Shown here: one piece after another, positions 8,708 through 17,975 of the stretch
How positions within the stretch are numbered: position 1 is the stretch's first letter
How the letters are laid out: every line of letters begins with the position of its first letter
Origin: Stutzerimonas stutzeri
GTDB lineage: Bacteria > Pseudomonadota > Gammaproteobacteria > Pseudomonadales > Pseudomonadaceae
Reading direction: 5' to 3'
Length of the DNA stretch: 64,000 bases
Assembly (NCBI RefSeq): GCF_024448715.1
Contig: NZ_JAMOHZ010000003.1
Location: 310,001-374,000 of the forward strand
Translations under genes and position numbers: made by a program
Notes under the pieces: generated by a model
The model's input: the letters and a program-made list of their open reading frames with translations, nothing else
Databases searched by the model: none
Told to the model about the DNA's origin: nothing

Positions 8708-10327
8708 TTACCCGAGCCGACGAGCAAACCCGAACCCATGAGCCGGCAAGTGTACGCCGTGACCGTCGAAAACAGCCGTTGCCGAGGGTACGTCCAGGCC
8801 TTCGACCGGCTCCGACAAATCAAAGTGCCGCGCGCTGTCACCCATATTGAACAAGCACACCCAGACTTCGTCATCCAGGCGGCGCTCGTACACCAGCAAC
8901 GCATCGTCGTGATGCACGGTTCTCATGCTGCCCTCGATCAGCAAACGCTGATCCTGGCGCCAGGCGAGGAAGCGACGGTAGATGTTGAGCATCGAGTCAG
9001 GGTCCGGCTCCTGGGCGGCGACCGAAAGCGGCAAGTGCTTATCGGCCAGGGGCAACCAGGGTTGCTCGCGACTGAAACCGCCGTGCCGATCCTGATCGTG
9101 CCAGGGCATCGGCGTGCGGCACCCGTCTCGGCCTTTGAATTCAGGCCAGAAGCGGATGCCATAGGGATCGACCAGCTGTTCGAACTGCAGCTCGGCTTCG
9201 TCCAGTCCGAGCTCCTCGCCCTGATACAGGCAAACGCTGCCACGCATCGACAACAGCATCGCCATGAACATGCGTCCACGGGCGTGATCCGGCTGATTGG
9301 CCAGCGCCCAGCGGCTCATCACCCGTACCACATCATGGTTGCCGATAGACCAGCACGGCCAGCCGTCGACCAACTCACGCTCCACGCAATCGATGGTATG
9401 GCGCAGGAAGCTCGGGCTGCACTGCTCAGTGAGCAGATCGAAGGAATACGCCATGTGCAGCGTATCGCTACCGCCGGTGTACGCCGCCATGGTGGTCAAT
9501 GAATGATCGCAACCAATTTCGGCCACGGTGGCGCTGCCTGGGTAGCGCTCGAGTAACTGCCGAATGCGGCGCAGGAAATCGAGATTTTCCGGCTGGGTCT
9601 TGTCGTGGATGTGCTTTTGAAAGGCATAGGGGTTGTCGGCACGTACGCCGATGCTGCCTTCGCGAATTTCGTAATTCGGTGGGTTATCGCGCAGTTCGCG
9701 GTCATGGAAGTAGAAGTTCGCCGCGTCCAACCGGAAGCCGTCGACGCCTAGTTTCAGCCAGAATTCCATGTCTTCGAGCAGCTGCTGCTGGACTTCTTCG
9801 CAGTGAAAATTGAGGTCTGGCTGGCTGGAAAGGAAGTTGTGCAGGTAGTACTGCTTGCGGCGGCTGTCCCATGTCCAGGCCGGACCGCCGAACACCGACA
9901 GCCAGTTGTTGGGTACGGTGCCGTCGTCTTTCGCGTCGGCCCACACGTACCAGTCGGCCTTCGAGTTGTCGCGGCTGGAACGGCTTTCCTTGAACCAGGC
10001 GTGTTGATCCGAGGAGTGGTTGAGGACCTGATCGATCAGGATGCGAATGCCGCGCGAATGGGCGACGTCTATGACCTGCTTGAAGTCTTCCAGCGTACCG
10101 AACAGCGGGTCCACGCCGCGGTAGTCGGATACGTCATAACCAAAATCCTTCATCGGCGAAGTGAAGAACGGCGACAGCCAGATGGCATCGACGTTGAGGC
10201 TGGCGATGTAGTCGATCTTCTCCACTACACCGAGCAGATCGCCGACCCCATCGCCGTTACTGTCGAAAAAGCTGCGCGGGTAAACCTGATAAATGACGCC
10301 GCCGCGCCACCAGTCATTGCGATTCAT
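8708..10327 (-). CDS. Alpha-glucosidase (GH13, oligo-1,6-glucosidase/alpha-glucosidase type)
   Basis: This cytoplasmic glycoside hydrolase frees glucose from imported maltodextrins. ATG 10327 gives MNRNDWWRGGVIYQVYPRSF, the family start, and 539 residues; an upstream frame extension to 10357 adds ten unconserved residues. GH13 regions are visible: region I DQVLNHSS near residue 100, the nucleophile in DGFRLDAANF near residue 200, the acid/base in ATVAEIG near residue 267, and region IV SIGNHDVVR near residues 325-333. There is no signal peptide, so it acts in the cytoplasm. It is followed by malK and is divergent from the curlin-repeat gene. Trehalose-6-phosphate hydrolase is less likely because maltose genes surround it. 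Confidence 0.9.
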   Translation of the reverse strand: MNRNDWWRGGVIYQVYPRSFFDSNGDGVGDLLGVVEKIDYIASLNVDAIWLSPFFTSPMKDFGYDVSDYRGVDPLFGTLEDFKQVIDVAHSRGIRILIDQVLNHSSDQHAWFKESRSSRDNSKADWYVWADAKDDGTVPNNWLSVFGGPAWTWDSRRKQYYLHNFLSSQPDLNFHCEEVQQQLLEDMEFWLKLGVDGFRLDAANFYFHDRELRDNPPNYEIREGSIGVRADNPYAFQKHIHDKTQPENLDFLRRIRQLLERYPGSATVAEIGCDHSLTTMAAYTGGSDTLHMAYSFDLLTEQCSPSFLRHTIDCVERELVDGWPCWSIGNHDVVRVMSRWALANQPDHARGRMFMAMLLSMRGSVCLYQGEELGLDEAELQFEQLVDPYGIRFWPEFKGRDGCRTPMPWHDQDRHGGFSREQPWLPLADKHLPLSVAAQEPDPDSMLNIYRRFLAWRQDQRLLIEGSMRTVHHDDALLVYERRLDDEVWVCLFNMGDSARHFDLSEPVEGLDVPSATAVFDGHGVHLPAHGFGFARRLG

Positions 10328-10673
10328 ACAACCAACCTTCGATGTTTGGGGGAACACGCCGCCACTCTAGGTACGTCAACCCGCCGCAACATCCTCCTGC
10401 ATATCATTTGCCAAGGCGTACAGCGCAGGCGTAGAGACCGAGCCTTAGGGGGGCGTACTGCCGTCGATCAAGCCGACTTTGCTGCACTACGAAAGGGATC
10501 GACCGATCGTCATAAAACCGTCGACAAACAAGCGGATCGACACTTATCTGTCACGAGCGACTTATAGGATTAGGGCAGTTCCAGGACTGACCCTGCAGTA
10601 GCTGCCGCGCCCACTAGGAGTGTGAGCCGCCCAGTCAGGAGCGACACGCATCCACCTTCCATGGAGAAACGAC
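10328..10673. other. Divergent alpha-glucosidase / curlin-repeat promoter region
   Basis: These 346 bases hold the promoters of both genes. At 10390-10399 the reverse strand reads CAGGAGGATG, a 7 of 10 match to the MalT box GGGGAKGAGG with its GGAGGA core, about 65 bases upstream of the alpha-glucosidase. A GAGAAAC Shine-Dalgarno-like stretch precedes the curlin ATG at 10674. No small gene is evident. Confidence 0.45.
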
Positions 10674-11954
10674 ATGTTCAAGTGCAAGCCCCTCGCAGCC
10701 GCCATCATCGCGATTCTCGCTACTCAGGCCTACGCTGATGAAAACAGTGCAGAGCAGAACCAGTCCGGCGCCGACAACATTGCGGAAGTGACCCAGACCG
10801 GCGGCCAGGACAACCTGTCCTATCAATCACAGATTGGCGCGAACAATGACGGAACCGTCACCCAGGACCAGGCGACAACGTCAGATGCCATCCAGACGCA
10901 GACTGGCAATCTGAACTATGCCGACATCGTGCAGAACGCGACAGACCAGAGCGAAGCGATCCAACTGCAACAGGGCGACAACCACGACGCAAGCATCGTC
11001 CAGACCGACACCTTCGGTGCTAGCGCGCGTCAGTACCAGGAAGGCAGCTTCAACACTGCGATCACCGAGCAGACCTCCGCTAACCTGAGCTCAGCCGTGA
11101 CCGAGCAGGACGGTAGCGACAACTTCGCCGAAGCCATTCAGAGCAACACCGAATCGAGCCTGTCCGAGCAGATTCAGGTCGGCAACGACAACGTCTCGCT
11201 GGTGTGGCAGGAAGGCGGCGCACGCAACGACGGCTTCGTCGATCAGCTAGGCGACGGAAACGATGCAACCGTTTACCAAGTGAATGCCTTTGATTCCGGC
11301 GCTGAGGTCGTCCAACAAGGCGACTTGCAGACCGCATCGGTGATGCAGGAAGGCTCGGAACATAGCGCCAGCATCCAATCGCAAGGACTGATGAACGAGG
11401 CTTACGTCGACCAGAGCGGCTCGCTGCAAACTGCCTCGATCTATCAGGACGGCACGTCCAACAGCGCTGATATCTTCCAGGCGGGCGAAGGCAACAACGC
11501 CAGCACCGATCAGACCGGCAATAACAACTACGTTACCGTCGACCAGCTAGACGGCAGCTTCCAAACCGCTTCGCTACAGCAAGCCGGCGAGTACAACGAG
11601 GCCTATGTCACGCAGCAAGGTACCGATCACCTGATCGACTTCGCTCAGGACGGTTCCGACAACCTGCTCACCGCTGAGCAGAGCGGCAATGGCAACGAGC
11701 TGACCGGTTCGAGCTACGGCGATAACAACCGCGTGGATGTGCTGCAGGACGGCAATCTCAACGTGGCCGACATTCAGCAGATCTACGGTTCGGATAACGA
11801 AGTCAGCCTGACGCAGACCGGCGAAGGTCATCTGGCGCAGGTGCTACAGGGCGGCACCGCCAACCAGGCGATCCTCGATCAGAGCGGCATGAACAACAGC
11901 GCAATGGTTTCGCAGATGGGCTCGGGCAACATGGCAATCGTGACCCAGCAGTAA
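10674..11954 (+). CDS. Large secreted curlin-repeat protein (orphan, function unknown)
   Basis: The 426-residue product has a Sec signal peptide (MFKCKPLAAAIIAILATQAYA, cut about residue 21). The rest is almost entirely about 34 units of 11 or 12 residues fitting Q-x-G-x-x-N-x-A-x-V-x, the pattern of curlin (CsgA/CsgB) strands. Early units alternate 11 and 12 residues, giving a 23-residue period; later units are uniformly 11. One double-length unit (about residues 343-364, SGNGNELTGSSYGDNN region) breaks the rhythm. It has no cysteine after the signal region, very few Lys or Arg, and many Asp and Glu. E. coli CsgA has five repeats of about 22 residues, so this is roughly three times longer. 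No csgD, E, F or G is in the window, so secretion is unexplained. An amyloid-like fibre or surface solenoid is an inference. Confidence 0.85.
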   Translation: MFKCKPLAAAIIAILATQAYADENSAEQNQSGADNIAEVTQTGGQDNLSYQSQIGANNDGTVTQDQATTSDAIQTQTGNLNYADIVQNATDQSEAIQLQQGDNHDASIVQTDTFGASARQYQEGSFNTAITEQTSANLSSAVTEQDGSDNFAEAIQSNTESSLSEQIQVGNDNVSLVWQEGGARNDGFVDQLGDGNDATVYQVNAFDSGAEVVQQGDLQTASVMQEGSEHSASIQSQGLMNEAYVDQSGSLQTASIYQDGTSNSADIFQAGEGNNASTDQTGNNNYVTVDQLDGSFQTASLQQAGEYNEAYVTQQGTDHLIDFAQDGSDNLLTAEQSGNGNELTGSSYGDNNRVDVLQDGNLNVADIQQIYGSDNEVSLTQTGEGHLAQVLQGGTANQAILDQSGMNNSAMVSQMGSGNMAIVTQQ

Positions 11955-11963
11955 GCGATATCG

Positions 11964-11991
11964 GTAGCCGGTCATATGGCCGGCTACCTCC
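11964..11991. terminator. Convergent hairpin between the curlin-repeat gene and the acetyltransferase
   Basis: The perfect stem GTAGCCGG / CCGGCTAC encloses an 8-base loop between two convergent genes. Its right arm continues as CCGGCTACCTCC, identical to the right arm of the 7450-7480 hairpin. Confidence 0.6.
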
Positions 11992-11993
11992 CT

Positions 11994-12542
11994 CTAGCGA
12001 CTGCGCGCTGGGTTACCGACCATCGTCGCTCCTGCCGCTACATCTCGAGTCACCACGCTGCCCGCCCCGATCACGGCACCATCGCCGATGGTCACGCCCG
12101 GCAGGATAATCGCGCCCCCGCCAATCCATACGTGCTCGCCAATGATCACCGGCCGACCGAACTCCAGACCGCTGCGGCGACTCTCTGCATCGCGAGGATG
12201 GTCTGCCGCGTATATCTGCACGGCCGGCCCGATCTGCGTCCCAGCGCCGATACGCACCTCGACCACATCCAGAATCACGCAGTTGAAATTCAGGAATACC
12301 CCATCGCCCAAGTGGATGTTGTAGCCGTAATCGCAGTGAAACGGTGGCCGTATCACCGCGCCTTCGCCGACGCTGCCAAACAACTCGCCCAGCATGGCCC
12401 GACGCACTGCGGCGGTTTCGCCGAGCGCGGCGTTGTAACGCACCATCCATGCTTTCGCGGCAGCCTGATCGGCCTGTAGCTGAGAGTCGCCCGGCTGGTA
12501 CAGCTCACCGGCAAGCATTTTCTGTTTTTCGGTCATCGACAT
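11994..12542 (-). CDS. maa: Maltose O-acetyltransferase-like protein (hexapeptide-repeat family)
   Basis: This 182-residue acyltransferase of the LacA/Maa/NodL group would acetylate sugars with acetyl-CoA. The start at 12542 (MSMTEKQKMLAGELYQPGD) has GGAG 7 bases upstream; the longer open frame overlaps malT and is not used. The N-terminal Maa domain (residues about 4-55) is followed by hexapeptide repeats building a left-handed beta helix, with the catalytic histidine in YAADHP and the CoA-site run HVWIGGGAIILPGVTIG. It lies 80 bases downstream of malT on the same strand. Acetylating excess maltose or glucose to dispose of it is the usual proposal for Maa. Confidence 0.85.
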   Translation of the reverse strand: MSMTEKQKMLAGELYQPGDSQLQADQAAAKAWMVRYNAALGETAAVRRAMLGELFGSVGEGAVIRPPFHCDYGYNIHLGDGVFLNFNCVILDVVEVRIGAGTQIGPAVQIYAADHPRDAESRRSGLEFGRPVIIGEHVWIGGGAIILPGVTIGDGAVIGAGSVVTRDVAAGATMVGNPARSR

Positions 12543-12622
12543 CGTCTGGCTCCAACTGGGCATGAAATCGCACCCGACCTTGGACCGGCCGGAGGCGCAA
12601 TCGCTCGGTGCGACGCCGGCCG

Positions 12623-15367
12623 CTATTCGCCCTGGATCTTGCTCAACAGGCTGCGCGCCAGCTGTACGGCCTCGTTGCGATGGGTGATGTTGAGCTTCTG
12701 GTAAAGGCTGCGAATGTGCGTCTTGATGGTGGTGGGCGCCACATTGAGGTGTTCGGCGATCTGCTCGTTGGACTGCCCGGCATGGATCAGGCTGAGCACC
12801 TGCCATTCCCGGCGCGTCAGCGGCGAGTGACGGATCAGCTCGGGCACATCGGGGCGGTTGATGATGTCTTGAATCACCGCCTCATCTAGGGTGATGCGGA
12901 TCGCGCGGCTGAAGTCGCGTTGCTGCTGCGCCAACAAGATCAGCCGATCGGCGCGCTGGGCTTCGAGTTCATCGAGCTGGCGTTCATGCTGCAGCGCCTT
13001 GAGCATTGCGATGATCAGCTTGCCAATGCGCAGAAAGCTGCCGATGGCGCCGGTACTGCTGGCCAGCGTCAGCGCCAGTTGCAAATGATCGAGCGCCTGC
13101 TGACGCTCCTCGCGCAGCCAGTGCAGCTGGGCCAGCAGAATATGGTTGCGGTTGAGGTCCATCACCAGACCATGCTGTTCGGCATCGATCTGCAACTGCC
13201 GCAAAATCGGCAGCGCCTTGTCCGGCTGTTTCAGCGACAGGTAGGCGCGTGCGTGGTTGCGGCCGTTGTACTGGGCGAAGTGATTGAGCCCGCGCTGCAA
13301 CGCCGGTGCGGTGAGCAACCATTGCTGGATGGCGGTTTTGTCCTGGGTCGAATCCCAGTAGCTGAGCATCACCGCGTGAGCATTGGCGAGCCAGTCGACG
13401 TGGTAGTTGTCGTCGGCCAGCATGCTTTGAATCTTGCCGATGTAATCGGCACATGCGCTCTGCTGGCCGCGGGCATGGGCGACGCCGGCGAGCAGCGCAT
13501 AACACTGCATGAGCCAACGATCACCGACGTCCTCCAGGATCTGGATACCCTGCAGCGCGCACTGCTCGGCAGCATCCAAGTGATGCCATTCGAGCAGTAC
13601 CTGGCCGCGCACGCGGTAGATGAATTCCATGATTGGCGTGGCCTGCAGCTCGGCCTGCTCGACGTACTGGATCGCGCGTTCCTGCAGCGAATAGGCCTTT
13701 TGCAGGTAGCCCTGGGCGATGGCGATTTCCGAAAGCTGCCCAAGGTTCCACACCACCAGATGCGAGGCGCGGATCTCCCGCGCGCGGCGCTCGGCCTCCT
13801 CGTACTGCTTTTGCGCCTGAGGCAGCAGCCCTTGAACGAAGTGCGCCTCGGCCAAGCCCGACAATGCTGCAACCTTGGAGGTACGCATGATCAGCGGCTC
13901 ACGCGCCAGCGCTTCACGGGCCAGGGCAATCGCCTGCTGTTCGTCGCCGCGGTTCATCGCCACCTGCGCGCGCACCGCATTGAATTCACCAACGATGCGC
14001 GCCCAATCCTCGTCCGAGCAGCTGCGTTGCAATGCGTGCTCGCCCGCCTTGAACCACCGCTCGACCTGGTCGAACTGATAGGAATTCTGCGACACCCAGG
14101 CCTGCAACAACGTGAACAATGGCGAGCCGGCGATGGCCTGTTCCGGCAATGTCTCCAGGCATTGCTGCAACAGCCCCAGCCGGCCCTGCCGATAGAATTG
14201 CCGGCCATGCCGCTCCAGCACCTCGCCAACCCGCTCGGGGCAGCCCGCTTCCACCGCGTGGCGCGCTGCCTCTTCCGGCAGGCTCTCGGCCATCAGCGCC
14301 TCGGCCGCGCGCAGATGCAGTTCCGACATGCGCTGCGGCTGGTGCGTGCGCAGTTCGCCCTGGAGGAAGGTCGCGAACAGCGGGTGATAGGCGTACCACT
14401 GGCGCAGGCTGTCGAGCGGCAGCAGGAACAGGCCGCCGCGATCCAGTTGTTCGAGCATGTCGCGGGCGTTGCTGTTCTGGGTCAGGTGATTAGCAAGCGA
14501 GGCGTTGAAGCGCTCTAGCAGGCAGGTGGCCTGAAGAAAATCGAGCGTCAACGCGCCCAGCCGGTCCATGACCTGCTCGCGCATGTAGTCGCGAATATAG
14601 GGATGCCCAAGCTGCAGATTCTCTAGAAACAGGTCCATGCCGCGTCCGGTCTGCACCTCCTGCAAGGCCAGTTGCAGCGCACAGGGCCAGCCGCCGATAC
14701 GCCGGTTGAGGCGTTCGATCTGCTCGCGATTGACCGTCACTGGCAAGCCCAGCCCGAGCAATGCTTCAACCTCATCGGTCTCGAACGCCAGGTGTTGCGC
14801 ATCCACCGTGAGCATCTGATGTTTGACGCGTAAATCCGCCACGCCCAGTTCGGGCAAGCCGCGACTGCACACCAACAGCGTTATCCATGCCGGCATGTTG
14901 CGCAGGAAGAAGCGCAGCGCAGCAATGACTTCCGCGTTGTGCAGCGTCTCGAAGTCGTCCAGTACCAGCAGCAGCGGTTCGTGCTCGACCGGCAGTTCCG
15001 CCAGCAGATGCGTGAGCAAGGTGTCGAAGACCTCCCTGCCCTGCTCCGCCAACAACAGGCTGCGCGGACAGCCATGCTCCAGCTGCGCATCGATCACGTG
15101 CAGCAGATAACGGCCGAGCTGAAGCGGATCGTTGTCGCCGGGGTGCAGCTGCAGCCAGGCAACCTTCCCCTCGAAGGTGAGCGCCCACTGGCAGGCCAGG
15201 GTGGTTTTGCCAAACCCGCTGGGTGCCTGCAATACCGCTAGACGCACCTCGCCCAGGCGCTGCAGCCACTCGTCCAACCGTGGCCGCGCCAGCAAGCCGC
15301 GCGGCATCGGCGGCATTCTCATCTTCGCGGGTATCAGTGGTAGCGGTGCAGGCATTGCGGCGTTCAT
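12623..15367 (-). CDS. malT: MalT, ATP-dependent LuxR-type activator of the maltose regulon
   Basis: MalT is the STAND-class activator that needs ATP and maltotriose to bind MalT boxes. ATG 15367 is preceded by GGAG at 5 bases and gives 914 residues (E. coli MalT has 901). The P-loop APSGFGKTT is at 48-56, DDFE is in the Walker B region near residue 140, a long TPR-like superhelix fills the middle, and the C-terminal LuxR helix-turn-helix reads LTRREWQVLSLIHAGQSNEQ near residues 844-863, then IAEHLNVAPTTIKTHIRSL. It lies directly after malG on the same strand. A regulon with MalT boxes elsewhere in the window supports the name. Confidence 0.92.
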   Translation of the reverse strand: MNAAMPAPLPLIPAKMRMPPMPRGLLARPRLDEWLQRLGEVRLAVLQAPSGFGKTTLACQWALTFEGKVAWLQLHPGDNDPLQLGRYLLHVIDAQLEHGCPRSLLLAEQGREVFDTLLTHLLAELPVEHEPLLLVLDDFETLHNAEVIAALRFFLRNMPAWITLLVCSRGLPELGVADLRVKHQMLTVDAQHLAFETDEVEALLGLGLPVTVNREQIERLNRRIGGWPCALQLALQEVQTGRGMDLFLENLQLGHPYIRDYMREQVMDRLGALTLDFLQATCLLERFNASLANHLTQNSNARDMLEQLDRGGLFLLPLDSLRQWYAYHPLFATFLQGELRTHQPQRMSELHLRAAEALMAESLPEEAARHAVEAGCPERVGEVLERHGRQFYRQGRLGLLQQCLETLPEQAIAGSPLFTLLQAWVSQNSYQFDQVERWFKAGEHALQRSCSDEDWARIVGEFNAVRAQVAMNRGDEQQAIALAREALAREPLIMRTSKVAALSGLAEAHFVQGLLPQAQKQYEEAERRAREIRASHLVVWNLGQLSEIAIAQGYLQKAYSLQERAIQYVEQAELQATPIMEFIYRVRGQVLLEWHHLDAAEQCALQGIQILEDVGDRWLMQCYALLAGVAHARGQQSACADYIGKIQSMLADDNYHVDWLANAHAVMLSYWDSTQDKTAIQQWLLTAPALQRGLNHFAQYNGRNHARAYLSLKQPDKALPILRQLQIDAEQHGLVMDLNRNHILLAQLHWLREERQQALDHLQLALTLASSTGAIGSFLRIGKLIIAMLKALQHERQLDELEAQRADRLILLAQQQRDFSRAIRITLDEAVIQDIINRPDVPELIRHSPLTRREWQVLSLIHAGQSNEQIAEHLNVAPTTIKTHIRSLYQKLNITHRNEAVQLARSLLSKIQGE

Positions 15368-15400
15368 ATCGTCTCCCTCGATTCCGTTCACTGGGGCGCG

Positions 15401-16291
15401 CTAACCCTTCACTCCGCCCGCCGTCAGCCCGCCAACGATCCACTTCTGGCAATAAAGGAACACCGCGGTGATCGGCAGCCCGGACAGCACCGCCGCAGCG
15501 GCGAAGTCGCCCCACAAGTAATTCTGGTCATAGAGATACTGCTGGGCACCGACCGACAGCGTGAGCTTGTCCACATCCATCAACAGCACCGAGGCGATTG
15601 GGTATTCGGTGATGCTGGTGATGAAGGCAAGAATGAACACCACCGCTAGAATCGGCACGCTCATCGGCAGAAGAATGTGTACGAAGGCCTGCCAGGTGGT
15701 CGCGCCGTCAACGATGGCCGCCTCTTCCAGCGAGCCGTCGATGCTTTCGAAATAGCCCTTGATGGTCCAGATATGCAGCGCCATGCCACCCAGCGAGGCG
15801 ATGATCACCGCGCCATGGGTATTCACCCCAAGCCAGCCAATATGCTGACCGAGCTGGTCGAACAGCGCGTAGATCGCCACCAGCGTCAGCACCGGTGGGA
15901 ACATCTGGAATATCAGCATGCCCTTGAGGATCGGCCCCTTGCCCCGGAAGCGAAGCCGAGCGAACGCATAGGCGCTGGTGGTGGACAGCATGAGGATCAG
16001 CAGCGAACTGATCAGCGCGATCTTCACCGAGTTCCACAACCAGGTAAGCACCGGAAACGGCGGGCTGCTGACCGCGCCATTTTCATGGACGTAGGGAATG
16101 CCCAACGCCAGCGACCAATGTTCCAACGTCGGGCTTTCCGGAAACAGGCTGCCGGTGGCGAAGTTGCCTTCGCGAAAGGAGATCGACACCACCATGAGCA
16201 GTGGAAATACGATCAGGGCGACAAAGGCGAGCAGTGCGGCATGTGTCAGCCAGACGCGATATTTGACGGATTTCGGTTGAACCATGGCCAT
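15401..16291 (-). CDS. malG: Maltose ABC transporter permease MalG
   Basis: This is the inner-membrane permease partner of MalF. The 296-residue protein has six hydrophobic helices and the EAA coupling loop [23 protein letters not shown] near residues 187-209 that contacts MalK. It ends [14 protein letters not shown], the classic MalG C-terminus that reaches into the MalK dimer. ATG 16291 is preceded by AAGGA. It follows malF by 51 bases in the leftward malEFG unit. Confidence 0.94.
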   Translation of the reverse strand: MAMVQPKSVKYRVWLTHAALLAFVALIVFPLLMVVSISFREGNFATGSLFPESPTLEHWSLALGIPYVHENGAVSSPPFPVLTWLWNSVKIALISSLLILMLSTTSAYAFARLRFRGKGPILKGMLIFQMFPPVLTLVAIYALFDQLGQHIGWLGVNTHGAVIIASLGGMALHIWTIKGYFESIDGSLEEAAIVDGATTWQAFVHILLPMSVPILAVVFILAFITSITEYPIASVLLMDVDKLTLSVGAQQYLYDQNYLWGDFAAAAVLSGLPITAVFLYCQKWIVGGLTAGGVKG

Positions 16292-16342
16292 GTGCCTAAT
16301 CCTTAAAGTTCGCGAAAACTGCGAGAGTGTTTTTGCAAGCGT

Positions 16343-17908
16343 TCATACCTTGACCTTGGAAAGCTTCAGATTCAGCCAGGCCATCGCGCCGACGACGATG
16401 AAGATCAGCGTAGCGATGGCGGCGGCCAGGGCGAAGTTCTGCCCCGAATCCTGAAAAGCGATGCGGTAGGTGTAACTGACCAGCAGGTCGGTGGTGCCGG
16501 CCGGCGTTGTGGTGCCGAGGATGTCCGGGCCGCCACGGGTGAGCAGCGTGATCAGCACGAAATTATTGAAGTTGAAGGCGAAGCTTGCGATCAGCAGCGG
16601 CGCCAGCGGCTTGATCAGTAATGGCAAGGTGACCTTCAGCAGGTTGTCCAGTGGCGTCGCACCGTCCATTGCCGAAGCTTCGTAAAGATCACGCGGAATC
16701 GCCTGCAACAGGCCCATGCACAGCAGCAGCATGTAGGGATAACCGAGCCACGTATTGACCAGCAGAATCATGCTGCGCGCCAGCGTCGGGTCGCTGAACC
16801 AGGCCGGGCGCACCTGAAACAGGCTGTCGAGCATCAGGTTGATCTCGCCGAAGCTCTGGTTGAACAGGCCCTTGAACACCAGGATCGAGATGAACGCCGG
16901 AACCGCGTAGGGCAGGATCAGCATCAGCCGGTAGAAGGCCTTGCCGCGTACCATGTCCCATTGCAACAGGCTCGCCAGCACCAGCCCCACGGCCAGGGTG
17001 AAGACCACCGTCAACGCCGCGAAACACACCGTCCAGACGAAAATTTGCAAGAACGGACCCCGAATTTTCGGATCGGTCAATACCTTGGCAAAGTTGCTCC
17101 AACCGGCGTAAACCGTATAACCCGGCGCGACCTTCTGCCCTTCGGCATCAACATAAAAGCCGATTTCATCGTTGGCGGTCAGGCGTTCGCCGGTCTGGTT
17201 GTTGAGCAGCGAGCCGTCATCCTGCAGGCGGTACAGCGGCTCCACCGCGGCAACCTCGCGCAAGCCGTACAAACGCAACAGCTGCCCCTTGTCGCCGCGC
17301 ATCACCCATTGCTCCAGCTGGTTTCGCAGCCGAATCACGTCGCGCAGCGGCATTGCTCGGCCCAGATCGCCGACCTCAGCCTCGGGGCTCATTCTCAGCG
17401 GCTCACTCTCCAGCGGCTCGCCCTGCAAAGGTGCGGAAACCCAGACGCCCTGCTCGCCTTTGTCGACGCGCAGGCGCATTTCGCCGGCGTCGTTCTGGTG
17501 CAGAGTGAAACCGAAGCGCTCACCGGCCAGGTAGGTCTGACTGAGGTGATAACGCTGGGCCTGATCGAAGGTCAGCAGGTTGGTGCCGCTGTAGTTGGTG
17601 AAGCCGATGCCCACGGTGTACAGCAGCGGGAAGATGACGAATATCAGCATCCCGGCCACCGCTGGAAAGATGTAACGGTGGGCGTAGGCGCGGCGGTTGA
17701 TGAAGACGAAACTGGCGATCCCCGCGACCACCAGCCCGAGCAGGGCGAACACCGTCTGCCCCTGCGCATAGAGGGCGACGATCAGGTACAGCGCAAACGC
17801 GTTGCAGATCAACCAAAGCCCCCAGCGCATCGCGGCTGGCAGCTTCGGAATGGATAATTTCGGCACGGCTCGGCCGGGCATCTCGACGGGAACATTCACG
17901 GCGGACAT
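16343..17908 (-). CDS. malF: Maltose ABC transporter permease MalF
   Basis: MalF is the larger permease and contacts both maltose and MalE. ATG 17908 (MSAVNVPVEMPGRA) gives 521 residues, close to E. coli MalF (514), and avoids overlap with malE; the frame is open to 18004. Hydrophobic helices flank a large periplasmic P2 region at about residues 110-270. The EAA loop DLYEASAMDGATPLDNLLKV is near residues 407-426. The central GLLQAIP and NTWLGYPYMLLLCMG stretches are typical. GAGG lies 11 bases before the start. It is the middle gene of malE-malF-malG. Confidence 0.93.
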   Translation of the reverse strand: MSAVNVPVEMPGRAVPKLSIPKLPAAMRWGLWLICNAFALYLIVALYAQGQTVFALLGLVVAGIASFVFINRRAYAHRYIFPAVAGMLIFVIFPLLYTVGIGFTNYSGTNLLTFDQAQRYHLSQTYLAGERFGFTLHQNDAGEMRLRVDKGEQGVWVSAPLQGEPLESEPLRMSPEAEVGDLGRAMPLRDVIRLRNQLEQWVMRGDKGQLLRLYGLREVAAVEPLYRLQDDGSLLNNQTGERLTANDEIGFYVDAEGQKVAPGYTVYAGWSNFAKVLTDPKIRGPFLQIFVWTVCFAALTVVFTLAVGLVLASLLQWDMVRGKAFYRLMLILPYAVPAFISILVFKGLFNQSFGEINLMLDSLFQVRPAWFSDPTLARSMILLVNTWLGYPYMLLLCMGLLQAIPRDLYEASAMDGATPLDNLLKVTLPLLIKPLAPLLIASFAFNFNNFVLITLLTRGGPDILGTTTPAGTTDLLVSYTYRIAFQDSGQNFALAAAIATLIFIVVGAMAWLNLKLSKVKV

Positions 17909-17975
17909 CGGAATCTTGGCCTCAAGGCGCGCAGCCGAAGACGCAGGCGTCTCCGGCTGCGGCTGCGGGTTGTCG

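Noticed and set aside
11994..12806. Long start for the acetyltransferase (270 codons)
   Set aside because: The extra 88 codons overlap malT and show no similarity to the family; a GGAG site supports the start at 12542.
12920..14518. Open frame of 532 codons opposite malT
   Set aside because: malT has coherent P-loop and LuxR motifs, while the opposite frame has no domain, no ribosome site and a repetitive Gln/Leu/Arg composition.
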